Part shown: positions 9,001 to 16,412 of the stretch, piece after piece
How positions within the stretch are numbered: position 1 is the first letter of the stretch
Layout: each line of letters begins with the position of its first letter
Virus record (IMG/VR): IMGVR_UViG_3300033143_000668
Coordinates: 1-26,373 of that record
Origin: a virus
Strand: one strand, 5' to 3'
DNA: 26,373 nucleotides
Program-made: the position numbers and the translations under genes
The notes under the pieces: model-generated
The model's input: the letters and a program-made list of their open reading frames with translations, nothing else
What the model was told of the DNA's origin: nothing
Database searches by the model: none

Positions 9001-9683
9001 GCTGCTGCTGCTGATGCTGCACTATTAGTCTCAGATGTAGCGGCTGCTGCTTCACTTGCTGCACTATTAGTCTCAGATGTAGCTGCTGCTACTTCACTTG
9101 CTGCTGAGTTAGTCTCTGATGTAGCTGCTGCTACTTCACTTGCTGCTGAGTTAGTCTCTGATGTAGCTGCTGCTACTTCACTTGCTGCTGAGTTAGTCTC
9201 TGATGTACTAGCTGCTGCTTCTGATGCTGCACTATTAGTCTCAGATGTAGCGGCTGCTGTTTCTGATGCTAGAGCTAATACTGCACTTGCTGCTGCATTA
9301 TCTGCTGCTGCTTCTGCTCTCTCTACTGAAGGAGCTGTTAGTGTTTCTCCAAACTCTTCAGAAGATGAAGCCACCTCTACCCATATATAAGAACCTGCTG
9401 TAGGAGCTTCATAGTATAATACACTATTATCTACTATCTGCCACTTATCTACTGTAACTAAATCCGCAGACTTAGGAGCATTATTACCTCTCTTATATAG
9501 ATTATCAGGGAAGCCCCAATCACTACCTATATCTTGTAATACATCCTCACTACCATCTGGGTTTAATGTCTCATCATATACATATGCATATGGTCTACAA
9601 AAGTTCTCACTTCTAATAATAAAATCACTTAGGAATCTATTAGTTGAACCATCTACATCTTCAAATAACCTTTTAGCTATCAA
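5997..9683 (-). CDS. Tail fibre / adhesin, multidomain (1228 aa)
   Basis: This is the probable host-recognition fibre. Residues 1-115 form a mixed N-terminal domain that presumably docks on the tail. Residues 120-255 are an Ala/Ser/Thr/Glu-rich coiled-coil-like stalk containing six tandem 14-residue repeats (SETNSAASEVAAAT type). About residues 304-428 resemble a carbohydrate-binding jelly roll (NELVTNGHFTTDTTGW start, ending AEFDNVLVKEV). Residues 600-815 are beta-rich, with DFGLDMTVDGSYVMVKRLDG like receptor domains of marine phage fibres. About residues 910-1050 resemble a discoidin (F5/8 type C) domain (SQPFAAYYPYFAFDKS through SLLRAFRIEITL). The end is Gly-rich and may form a tip. T7 gp17 is 553 aa, so this fibre is more than twice as long. 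It follows tail tubular protein B and overlaps the next gene by 8 bases. CpG dinucleotides are far denser here than in flanking genes. Confidence 0.88.
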   Translation of the reverse strand: MIAKRLFEDVDGSTNRFLSDFIIRSENFCRPYAYVYDETLNPDGSEDVLQDIGSDWGFPDNLYKRGNNAPKSADLVTVDKWQIVDNSVLYYEAPTAGSYIWVEVASSSEEFGETLTAPSVERAEAAADNAAASAVLALASETAAATSETNSAASEAAASTSETNSAASEVAAATSETNSAASEVAAATSETNSAASEVAAATSETNSAASEAAAATSETNSAASAAAASTSETNAALSETNALASEVAAANSASSVGEVPGVINNGTLTSGALALATTEVTGSMPILYTGNGTSQDVPVHGGVIGNELVTNGHFTTDTTGWTSSTGDITHEIDKIRITRNGTQDPIILQTISTIIGKTYSFSAELINTTAVASMRISGLVSTPFTADAKVYNLIFVATASSHEIQLICGSSNDGEYAEFDNVLVKEVPLMQIANDNGDGSTLAQPWTNVASYAIGGVAIDDSASGDQLAYRNLTGTNSSTNPRLDTTNWVLETNQYGGRFWFKDRDAANNNQLFDSIRRAGNWLSSDTTVIEGNDTTRLSTINVSSLSIGSSSELNTNSNDCVVWVDQTTRKTAGYRTDAGDMQNSKNNTGTDLMATDSAGNPIIEHYNPTTGFSIIMDTGNGVAGRSIPHSLQSKPGFFVKKSLELASSNWYTYNNVKSATDYMSLNATTASTPAITVWNDTEPTDDNYTVGDNSMSNGSGNQHITYLQADSDNHYIGAYTGTGEVGNVVDFGLDMTVDGSYVMVKRLDGVSDWSIVDTLRGNGDDTLFANLSVLESVGANYVDFTSIGIVITSTSITVNASGGLYLIQAYSPKYNQPTGGKDITVNSGIDLTYTQGIGLTNLQETTTAHTVDVSSFAGETAYILKERGSDALGFVQNLGVGQSRIDADRWGTVNGDYRTTDRHGDYESATGIISESQPFAAYYPYFAFDKSSGVSAEKWAVDTTTVSWLQYDTIVYKKLKSFRLASSDDITETPKRWKLTAVNESGTRIDVFTDYESSDFPIPDAYTFSPLLDVSSTSLLRAFRIEITLNNGDASYTSIGELEFNFEVSDAPYLNTLDKVVYDSGDVATNLVALGECKSDGQGNAYDLVEYEPLQSYFNAIVVQGEANLNANVKIVDFGTVFKNNRYVIDNPFGNENYEGCIVRCEVFVGGIWSGTGIGNDTGTGTTGYGAKGYSNLAGIIVQTGANAVYTASAYMIGGTGYTGTQVTSAPCRVIVTKIATEVQDA
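8994..9245 (-). repeat. Six tandem 42-base repeats in the tail-fibre stalk
   Basis: Six head-to-tail copies of a 42-base unit encode the 14-residue motif SETN-SAAS-E-V/A-AAA-T/S (fibre residues 147-230). The central copies are nearly identical in DNA as well as protein, which indicates recent expansion or homogenisation by recombination or slippage. A degenerate partial unit follows on the C-terminal side. The repeat makes an artificial long open frame on the plus strand. Confidence 0.92.
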
Positions 9684-9699
9684 AATTACTTCTCCTTAT

Positions 9700-11979
9700 T
9701 TATACTCTTGTGGACCTCTGAAAGAAGTAACCCTCAAGGTTTGCTGTAGACAATTCAAATCCCTTACTAGGGGCTTCTGTACTACTTTTGAAAGTAATTA
9801 TTACCTTCTTACTATTTGCCATTACTGTTACTTTATCATCATCTGTATATATTCTACTATATAGTGGGTCTATATCTACCCATATAAGGGTATCATCCCA
9901 AGTATCTGTATCATCCCAAATAGTACCATACATTGTATCTTCATCAAATAAGTTACTATCAGTATTAAATATCTCAGTAACATATCTACTACTCTCTTCT
10001 ATTGTATACTGTAGTGTTCTTAATTGGTATCTACCTCTAACTGAGCCTTTACCATCAGCATCTCTAAAGAAGAATTCAGAGAACACAATAGCTGATTCAT
10101 ACTCTACTACAGCATCTATACTATTATATTTATCTAAGTAACTTATAGTATCTATATCACCTGGTATCTCTAGGTTCATACTAACTAAGTCTCCATCTGA
10201 GAATAGTATATATAGGTCATTATTAATAATATGAGTACTAACTATATCCTTCTCAAATACCCACCTATGAAATGCATTCTGTAAATCCTCTTGTCCTTTA
10301 AGGATAGAAGTAAGTACAGTTAATTGTTTAGGGTATGTTTCAGTCTCCATAAAAGTATAGCCTAGTACATCATGTCCTATTATCCTACTAATAGTATTAT
10401 CTATATATGTAGGTAGGTGTAGAGTCATAGCATTAGCTTCTGTTAACTTACTGCCTGCATCTGTAATTCTATATGAGTATATCTGACTATACCCACCTGC
10501 TTGATTAGCAAAGAATACTCTATTACCTACAGCCTTAGCAGCAGCTCTATTACCATATGTGTAATTACTTAATGGTGTGATATCTGCTGAGTTAGGTGTA
10601 AGAGGTCCTTCTAGTGCATCTAATGAAAACTGAGTATCATCTGCAAACAAGATTAATTGTCCTGCTGTAGGTACTGCATGTCTTAATATAGTTACATCTT
10701 GACTAGCAACTGCTAAATCAATAGGGTCATCATCTAGTACATTCTGTAAAGTCTGAAAGAAGAAGTTACCATAATCACTAGTCCTAGATAATACAATACT
10801 ATCATTAGTAATAAAACCTAGTCTGTTCTTATGGAAGAATATATTATTAATAGACTTACCTACAAATGAAGGGTTCTCTAATTCATCATCTCCTCCTGAT
10901 TCTCTCATACCCCATTTGGATACACCATCTAATGCACTACCATCTGTTATTATACCTTGGAACTCATTAAACTCAAAGCCACCTGTAAGCCTATACAATA
11001 CATGGGGCATAGTAGTAGGGTCTAATGTAGTTAAACTACCTGGTGCTGCTACTTCACTCCAAGTCTTATCTGTATAGTCATACTGTAAGTAGTAGTCATC
11101 AAACTCTGCTGATGTACCACCTGATACTTTTACTATGAACCCATCTAAGGCTGAAGGCATATTAACAGGTAAGTCTCCTGATTCTTTAACTACTTTCCAT
11201 ACCCCTATAGAAGCCTCATCTCCAAATGTATCACTCCAAGACCAATCACTGCCTACAAAACTAGTCTTATAAGCTATAGCATCTTCTGCTGTATCTACTA
11301 GACTGTTAGCCACATCTGCTGCAAACTCTGTTGCTATATCATAAGCTGAGCTTAACTCTATAGCTGTTTGTCCTGGTCTAGTCTCTTCTGTACCCTCTAC
11401 TTCTAGATTATTAAGAGTATAAGTATATCCTTTCATTAGGCTACCTACCTCTGTACTAGAAGTATATTGTTCATGTACAACTAATGTAGTCTTCTTAATC
11501 CAATAAAAAGCCATATCACTATAACCAGAACTAGAAGCTACTGCTGCAGTAAAACTAGTCTGTACTGATTGATTAACTATAAATGTATGGTCTCCTATAG
11601 TTAAGGCACTAAATGTCTCTTTAGCTCTAAGTCCTACTAGAGTAAGATAAGCATCTCCTGTCTTAGTATACAGAGCTACCCCATCTGTATCATTAGTATT
11701 GTATACTCTTAAACTACCATCACCAGGTATTACTACCATATACTGTTCTGTATCTGTACCTCTATCATATGTATATACAAAACAATCAGATAAGTCTGTA
11801 GGCAGTCCTTGTAGTTGTGCTACTGGTGTGATAGGGTTTCTTCTAAGTACACCTCTAGTAATAGAAGGTATACAATTACTCATTGAAGTTACTTGACTAT
11901 CAAATCTACCTTCTTGATACTGTTGGGTTACCCCTTGAGCTAGGCTTGATAGAGTATTGTTTATTAATTTTCCCGCCAT
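9700..11979 (-). CDS. Tail tubular protein B (T7 gp12-like nozzle)
   Basis: This 759-aa protein is close to the size of T7 gp12 (794 aa). The N-terminus (INNTLSSLAQGVTQQYQEGRFDSQ, then NCIPSITRGVLRRNP) follows the family pattern of an early hydrophobic motif, a Gly-Val-x-Gln-Gln segment and an Arg-rich loop that contacts the rest of the tail. The body is beta-rich, with strands such as SKWGMRESGGDDELENPSF and KNRLGFITNDSIVLSRTSDYGNFF, the last being a very typical gp12-family stretch. It forms the nozzle at the tail tip and carries fibre-binding surfaces. It starts 2 bases after the gp11-like gene ends, and the tail fibre follows. CpG is almost absent, in contrast to the fibre next door. Confidence 0.93.
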   Translation of the reverse strand: MAGKLINNTLSSLAQGVTQQYQEGRFDSQVTSMSNCIPSITRGVLRRNPITPVAQLQGLPTDLSDCFVYTYDRGTDTEQYMVVIPGDGSLRVYNTNDTDGVALYTKTGDAYLTLVGLRAKETFSALTIGDHTFIVNQSVQTSFTAAVASSSGYSDMAFYWIKKTTLVVHEQYTSSTEVGSLMKGYTYTLNNLEVEGTEETRPGQTAIELSSAYDIATEFAADVANSLVDTAEDAIAYKTSFVGSDWSWSDTFGDEASIGVWKVVKESGDLPVNMPSALDGFIVKVSGGTSAEFDDYYLQYDYTDKTWSEVAAPGSLTTLDPTTMPHVLYRLTGGFEFNEFQGIITDGSALDGVSKWGMRESGGDDELENPSFVGKSINNIFFHKNRLGFITNDSIVLSRTSDYGNFFFQTLQNVLDDDPIDLAVASQDVTILRHAVPTAGQLILFADDTQFSLDALEGPLTPNSADITPLSNYTYGNRAAAKAVGNRVFFANQAGGYSQIYSYRITDAGSKLTEANAMTLHLPTYIDNTISRIIGHDVLGYTFMETETYPKQLTVLTSILKGQEDLQNAFHRWVFEKDIVSTHIINNDLYILFSDGDLVSMNLEIPGDIDTISYLDKYNSIDAVVEYESAIVFSEFFFRDADGKGSVRGRYQLRTLQYTIEESSRYVTEIFNTDSNLFDEDTMYGTIWDDTDTWDDTLIWVDIDPLYSRIYTDDDKVTVMANSKKVIITFKSSTEAPSKGFELSTANLEGYFFQRSTRV

Positions 11980-11981
11980 CT

Positions 11982-12638
11982 CTAGAAGCTCCTTCTACTT
12001 GCATTCCCATATAGTCCTTGTACTAAGTAACCATTATGTATTCTAGTATTAACCTTATAGTTAGCTAATTTAAAATCTTGACTCTGTAGCTGTCTTCTCT
12101 GTAAGTTAATAAGGCTATCTGTCTCATCTCTTACTGTAAACTGGTCTATCTCTTGAGCCCCTATTACCTTCTGTTGAAACTTTCTAGCTGCTCTTAGAGA
12201 TATATACTCATAAGCTTCAGGAGGTAGTTCAGCATAATCTACTAGCCATACTACATCTGCAATTAACTTATTCTCTATTATATATGTATGGTTTAAGTAA
12301 TCATATATCTTACCATTCTTAAGTGTATACTGGTGTCTAAACTCCGTATTACCAAAGTCTACTCTAAGTGTATTAGGAGGCATAGTAATGAACTTATTAG
12401 AATCAGGAACAAGAGGAAAGGCATAGTCAAGATTAAAGTACCAACCTCTAGCTTGTACCTCTACCATAGTAGTTCTAATTAATCTCTTAGCTGTCTCTCC
12501 ATCTGTACCTACAGGTAATGTCTCTACTAGTGTTCCCTCTATAAAAGGTGTCTCACCAATAGAAAGTAGACTATCATTTATCATATTCAGTTCACTCTTA
12601 GCCCACACAGCTCCATTCTGAAATATTATATCTGCCAT
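11982..12638 (-). CDS. Tail tubular protein A (T7 gp11-like gatekeeper)
   Basis: This 218-aa protein is similar in length to T7 gp11 (196 aa). The segment ELNMINDSLLSIGETPF and the later EVQARGWYFNLDYAFPLVPD are characteristic of the family, as is the C-terminal helical stretch with SLRAARKFQQKVIGAQEID. It forms the dodecameric adaptor ring between portal and nozzle. A good ribosome binding site (AAGGAGAATAAATA) precedes the ATG at 12638. It lies between the capsid gene and tail tubular protein B, the same order as in T7 (10, 11, 12). Confidence 0.92.
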   Translation of the reverse strand: MADIIFQNGAVWAKSELNMINDSLLSIGETPFIEGTLVETLPVGTDGETAKRLIRTTMVEVQARGWYFNLDYAFPLVPDSNKFITMPPNTLRVDFGNTEFRHQYTLKNGKIYDYLNHTYIIENKLIADVVWLVDYAELPPEAYEYISLRAARKFQQKVIGAQEIDQFTVRDETDSLINLQRRQLQSQDFKLANYKVNTRIHNGYLVQGLYGNASRRSF

Positions 12639-12708
12639 TATTTATTCTCCTTGTTTTCTTGTATAGTCTCTAGGAGTACCCCCTAAGGGGCACCTAAGAA
12701 ACTAGTCC
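12639..12708 (-). promoter_or_regulatory. Post-capsid spacer with a strong GC hairpin
   Basis: In the minus-strand RNA, positions 12693-12676 fold as GUGCCCC-UUAG-GGGGUAC (seven pairs, one G-U). T7 places its main terminator after the capsid gene, so an attenuator or RNA-processing site is plausible here. No run of U follows the stem, which argues against a simple intrinsic terminator. The 15 bases 12691-12705 (minus: CTAGTTTCTTAGGTG) match 14 of 15 bases of a motif at 17482-17496, which is also next to a CCC/GGG hairpin. Confidence 0.5.
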
Positions 12709-13626
12709 TTATGAGTCATCATTGATAACTTCCATACCTGTAGGGTTAAGTGCACCCATTCCTAAAGCATAGTAAGATACTAGTAAATTACCTAGTCTTC
12801 TATTGTCATAACTAGCCTCAGATTGAATGTCCATTGCTTTAACTACACCTGCTACATCTTTAGTAAACATTAGTGCAATTAGTTTAGCATTAGTAGTCTT
12901 ATCTAAGTGGTTAGTCCAACCAATAGAGAAACCTGCTACCTGTCTAATCATACCTGTATCAATACCACCATTGTTAGAAGTATAATCTGCATTAACACCT
13001 CTAGTAGATTGTACAATATTGTAGTAATCATCTGGTGCCACAATTACAGAAGGTGTATCAGTTACATTCTTAACATTTAAGTTAGATTTACCTGTATATA
13101 GTGCTGCAATGATAACATTACCTTTTGCTTCTGCTGTAGTTGCTGCTGCATAACCTGTAGCTACAACTGTACCTGCTGCTTTCTGTCCTGGTAATGGAGT
13201 CATTGCTGGAACAGTATTACCTACTAGTTTAAATACATCCTTATCAATCTTAGTAGCTAGTACTTGTCCTGATTGAAATGCTAACTCACCTCTAACCTCA
13301 TATTGTGCTAGTTTTTCATCTAATGAATCAAGGAAGTGTGAGTGTACATATCTAGTAGATACTGTAATTGTTACTTCATCATTAGCAAGAACAACTGGTG
13401 TTACTTCTTCACCTCTAACATGTGTCTGGATATCTCCCTCATCAGCCTCACCTGTTACAATGAACTGTGCTGTCTTACCACCTGATATCATTCTAGACTT
13501 AATTAGTCCTAGTCCAATATTCTTTTCTCTAAATGCCTTAATTACCTCACCTGTGTACAGTGTAAGTGCTGTGTCTCTTGCTGCGTCTTTATTTGGTAAT
13601 GTTGGTGCTGCATATGGATTTGCCAT
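12709..13626 (-). CDS. Major capsid protein (T7 gp10-like, HK97 fold)
   Basis: This 305-aa protein is a little shorter than T7 gp10A (345 aa). It shows the family's pattern: an N-terminal helix, GGKTAQFIVTGEAD, then HVRGEEVTPVVLANDEVTITVSTRYVHSHFLD with DSLDEKLAQYEVRGELAFQSGQVLATKIDKDV forming the long spine helix, and a downstream PSVIVAPDDYYNIVQS segment. It assembles the icosahedral head around the scaffold encoded just upstream. The start at 13626 has AGGAGAATATAATT before it. A long structured leader (13627-13832) lies upstream and a GC hairpin lies downstream, suggesting separate control of this highly expressed gene. I see no sign of the programmed frameshift of T7 gene 10, but did not test it rigorously. 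Confidence 0.95.
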   Translation of the reverse strand: MANPYAAPTLPNKDAARDTALTLYTGEVIKAFREKNIGLGLIKSRMISGGKTAQFIVTGEADEGDIQTHVRGEEVTPVVLANDEVTITVSTRYVHSHFLDSLDEKLAQYEVRGELAFQSGQVLATKIDKDVFKLVGNTVPAMTPLPGQKAAGTVVATGYAAATTAEAKGNVIIAALYTGKSNLNVKNVTDTPSVIVAPDDYYNIVQSTRGVNADYTSNNGGIDTGMIRQVAGFSIGWTNHLDKTTNAKLIALMFTKDVAGVVKAMDIQSEASYDNRRLGNLLVSYYALGMGALNPTGMEVINDDS

Positions 13627-13832
13627 AAATTATATTCTCCTGCCCTTATAGGGACTTGTAAGTACCCCTATAGGTACTATTCATTCTATATACTACTGTA
13701 TATGCCTCAGTTAAACATGTTTCTGAGTTATCTGTCTTCTACTACCTTAGTAGTATCTCTCTAGGCTCATAGAAACCTACCATACAGGAGAGAGGGTGTA
13801 TAGTAGGCTCATATGAACTTAGAAGAGGAAGC
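13627..13832 (-). promoter_or_regulatory. Structured capsid leader with six consecutive stem-loops
   Basis: This 206-base gap between the scaffold and capsid genes has no convincing ORF. Inverted repeats form hairpins at 13776-13807 (nine pairs, one mismatch), 13740-13755 (six pairs), 13706-13727 (CTCAG/CTGAG with inner AAAC/GTTT), 13688-13703 (six pairs), 13661-13678 (AGTACC/GGTACT) and 13643-13653 (CCCT/AGGG). The minus strand contains CCTATAGGGG and CCCTATAAGGG, recalling the initiation region of T7-type promoters but without the rest of a consensus. The 10-mer TAGGCTCATA is directly repeated at 13762 and 13804. A late promoter, RNase III-type processing signals, or mRNA stabilisers for capsid messages are the likely roles. 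Confidence 0.6.
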
Positions 13833-14666
13833 TTAAAAGCTCCATCCTTCCCTATTAGTTCTTGATAGTTTATCTAATACTGCCTTATTAAATTTAGGGT
13901 CTGTATTATATGCTGGGTTGTTCATGTCTTTAAACATCTCTGTCTCATTAGTATACCCTTTGCTTGGTGTAGTTTGATTGGCACCTGTATGTAGTACTTG
14001 GTCTGTACTTGTACCTGCTGAAGCATACTCCTCATATAGTCCTTTTTGCATTGCTTGTTGTGCTATCTTAGGTACCTTAGCTAGAGTCTCATTAAAAGCT
14101 TTAATGTCCTCTGGTGTCTTACTTTGATTAGCCCAATCAGCTACTTCTTTAAACTTATCTGTACCACCTCCTAGAGGTTCTAATACATCATTAAGAGCTT
14201 TCTCTTGCTTATAAGATTGGAACTCTTGTAGGGCTTTTCTGTTAGTTATTTCAGCATCTACAGTAGCTTTATCATAACCTGCCTTAGCTAGTTCTGCATA
14301 CTCTACATCTGATAAGCTACCATTCTTATCTAGACTCTCTGCATATCTGTCATACTGTTCTTGCTCTACTTTAGTTGGTTCTTCTTTACCCTTCTCAGGC
14401 TCCAAGGGCACTTCCCCCTCTGTAGATTCTTGACCACCCCCTTCTTCTGGAGCCTTACCTTTAAACTTCTCTAACTCTTGATAAGACTTAATAACTTCCT
14501 CTAAAGATTTACCTTGAAACTTATCAGGCATCTCAAACTCTGGTGTATCACTAGGTAGTATTGCTTCTTCAGGTGCTGCTCCTCCTACAATAGATGTAAC
14601 TTCACCCTCTGATAGAACATTACTCTGCTCTACTACCTCTCCTGTTGCTACTTCTTCTGCTGCCAT
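13833..14666 (-). CDS. Scaffold (capsid assembly) protein
   Basis: This 277-aa, very acidic protein lies between portal and capsid genes, as T7 gp9 (307 aa) does. The N-terminal half is Glu/Pro/Gly-rich and probably disordered, with PDKFQGKSLEEVIKSYQELEKFKG, a motif often seen in T7-like scaffolds. The middle is helical. The end (NPAYNTDPKFNKAVLDKLSR) is basic and helical and is the likely capsid-binding part. It would be expelled from the maturing head. AAGGAGAAGTAAT precedes the ATG. Confidence 0.9.
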   Translation of the reverse strand: MAAEEVATGEVVEQSNVLSEGEVTSIVGGAAPEEAILPSDTPEFEMPDKFQGKSLEEVIKSYQELEKFKGKAPEEGGGQESTEGEVPLEPEKGKEEPTKVEQEQYDRYAESLDKNGSLSDVEYAELAKAGYDKATVDAEITNRKALQEFQSYKQEKALNDVLEPLGGGTDKFKEVADWANQSKTPEDIKAFNETLAKVPKIAQQAMQKGLYEEYASAGTSTDQVLHTGANQTTPSKGYTNETEMFKDMNNPAYNTDPKFNKAVLDKLSRTNREGWSF

Positions 14667-14677
14667 ATTACTTCTCC

Positions 14678-14836
14678 TTAACCTTTTGGTCCATCATATT
14701 TAAAGTACTCTGCATATGATTTGAACTGATATCTATACTTCTTCTCTGCTTCTACCTTCTCTTCTACTATCTCTGTAGCTGTTGGTGCCTTAGCTGCCTC
14801 TTTCTCTGCTCTCTGTGCTTTAGTTAATCCTGCCAT
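14678..14836 (-). CDS. 52-aa Lys/Glu-rich protein between portal and scaffold
   Basis: A short frame of 52 codons from ATG at 14836 to TAA at 14678, preceded by GGAGGGATAAG. It starts one base after the portal stop and ends 11 bases before the scaffold ATG. The protein begins MAGLTKAQRAEKEAAKAPTA, continues as a charged helix (EIVEEKVEAEKKY) and ends with an aromatic-rich patch (YRYQFKSYAEYFKYDG). Tight placement and the binding site argue that it is real. It could be a small head-assembly factor; no family is recognised. Confidence 0.75.
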   Translation of the reverse strand: MAGLTKAQRAEKEAAKAPTATEIVEEKVEAEKKYRYQFKSYAEYFKYDGPKG

Positions 14837-14837
14837 C

Positions 14838-16400
14838 TTATCCCTCCTTTTTGTTTTGGTCTATCTGCATCTGTCCAGCTACTTGTTGCTCTTGTTGAGC
14901 CTGTGCTGCTAGTTGTTGTGCTTGTTGTTCTTTCTGTATCTGTTCCTGTGTCTTGACTATATCATCAGGATTCATACCAAGAGATGTAGCTATCTGTCCT
15001 AGATAAGCTGGTACATTTAAGTATGTAGCTATTACTTCTGGTCCTAGCTGTGCTATTGATTGTAACATAGTATTAAGATTAGTATAGTCTCTCTCTCTAG
15101 ATATAGCACTAATACCAGTTGTTACACTAGGTATAGTAAACTTAAGTACTTCAGGTTGTAGCTCTTGTAATATCAATGTAATTACAGGTGTCTGAAACTC
15201 TGCTGCTAATACACTAAATACACCACCTAAGGTAGCTTCTAGTTCTGCTGCTGTAGCTCTTACCTCTGTAGCTGTAGTTCTCTCTGAGTCTCTTATCTGT
15301 CCTGACATGAGCATAAAGGCTTTACCTAATCTCTGCTCTAACTGTGTTATCAAGTTTAGAGGTACACTTAAGTCTGCCCCTTTGTTTACTTGTAGTACAG
15401 ATACTTCTCTCTCTAAATCACCTAATACAAACTCACCATTCTGAGCATTGTTTAAGTCCTCTACTTGTAGTGTACTACCTGGCTTTAATCCAAATAGGTG
15501 CATAGCTGCTATACCTGCTCCCTCTACAATAGTCTGAGTAAGTCCTTCTAAGCTTCTTAAGTCACCTAGGTACTGACTAACTAGGCCTCTACCATATGAT
15601 TCATTATTAACAGTAGTCCATCTAAGAGTTATATAAGGTAGTTTATCTTCAGTATAAGATTTCTCTGTACCTGCTATTACTATACCATTTATCTCTTGCC
15701 ATACCTTGTACTTATTAAGTGACTCTCTTACTATCATGGTATATACATCTACTTGTACAATCTCTTGTACAGTACCTCCTGAGTCTTCTGTAGGAGTACT
15801 ATCTGCTGCATCTTGTAACTCTGTTTGTACCTTCTCAGGTAGAGCCTTGATGTCCATCTTCTCCTTGATACATGCAGTAAGTACATTACCTACATAGTCT
15901 CTCTGTACTACATATTGATAAGGACTAAATACTTTGAAGCTACCATTAGGCACCTTATAAAGCATAGCATTACCTGTAATAATAAGTAACTTAATAGCCT
16001 CATATACAGGCACTCTCATAGCCTTCTGATTAATATACTCTACTACATCCTTCTCTACTTGTGCTAACTCAACATCTAACTGCTTAAGCTGTCCTTCAGG
16101 TGCATCTGCAACTACCTTCTTATCTGGTAATAGTCTAAAGAAAACACCAGTAGGAGGAAGTAATGCTAATAATAACTTACTAGCTAAAGTATTAACACCA
16201 CTGGCACCTACACTATTATAAGGACTAGGCATAGAAGCACTCTCATCCTGGTCATCACTAATAGGGAATACATAAGGAAGAGTAAGTTGTGCAGAGTCTC
16301 TCCACTCTTGTTCTAAACTACTCCTTACTATTTCATTAGTAGTATACCAACTCTTAGCTGTCCCATACTTCTCATGTAGTGGGTTTACTTGTTCTGCCAT
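14838..16400 (-). CDS. Portal (head-tail connector) protein, T7 gp8-like
   Basis: This 520-aa protein matches T7 gp8 (536 aa) in size and pattern. It contains an N-terminal WRDSAQLTLPYVFP stretch, GASGVNTLASKLLLALLPPTGVFFRL typical of the podoviral connector family, the LIITGNAMLYKVPNGSFKVF core and, later, MLMSGQIRDSERTTATEVRATAAELE, a conserved helix followed by the wing region. The C-terminal 40 residues are very Gln-rich. It forms the dodecameric DNA gate at the packaging vertex and binds the terminase and the gp11-like ring. It is preceded by the two gp7.3/gp6.7-like genes and followed after one base by the 52-aa gene. Confidence 0.95.
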   Translation of the reverse strand: MAEQVNPLHEKYGTAKSWYTTNEIVRSSLEQEWRDSAQLTLPYVFPISDDQDESASMPSPYNSVGASGVNTLASKLLLALLPPTGVFFRLLPDKKVVADAPEGQLKQLDVELAQVEKDVVEYINQKAMRVPVYEAIKLLIITGNAMLYKVPNGSFKVFSPYQYVVQRDYVGNVLTACIKEKMDIKALPEKVQTELQDAADSTPTEDSGGTVQEIVQVDVYTMIVRESLNKYKVWQEINGIVIAGTEKSYTEDKLPYITLRWTTVNNESYGRGLVSQYLGDLRSLEGLTQTIVEGAGIAAMHLFGLKPGSTLQVEDLNNAQNGEFVLGDLEREVSVLQVNKGADLSVPLNLITQLEQRLGKAFMLMSGQIRDSERTTATEVRATAAELEATLGGVFSVLAAEFQTPVITLILQELQPEVLKFTIPSVTTGISAISRERDYTNLNTMLQSIAQLGPEVIATYLNVPAYLGQIATSLGMNPDDIVKTQEQIQKEQQAQQLAAQAQQEQQVAGQMQIDQNKKEG

Positions 16401-16412
16401 ATTATTATTCCT

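Noticed and set aside
8994-9245. CRISPR-like array
   Set aside because: Repeats are contiguous without spacers and encode a protein stalk.
8932-9390. Long Ala/Ser/Leu-rich open frame on the plus strand
   Set aside because: It is the antisense shadow of the tail-fibre 42-base repeats and has no binding site or neighbours on that strand.
12676-12693. Intrinsic terminator after the capsid gene
   Set aside because: The stem is good and the place is right, but no U-run follows, so I describe it as a hairpin of unknown function.
12709-13626. Programmed frameshift at the capsid gene end, as in T7 gene 10
   Set aside because: No clear slippery run followed by an extended open frame was seen; the post-stop region is a short hairpin spacer.
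13666-13675. CCTATAGGGG on the minus strand as a T7 RNA polymerase promoter
   Set aside because: Only the initiation core matches; the upstream recognition bases of the T7 consensus are missing and the string is also part of a hairpin. Kept only as a possible phage-specific signal.
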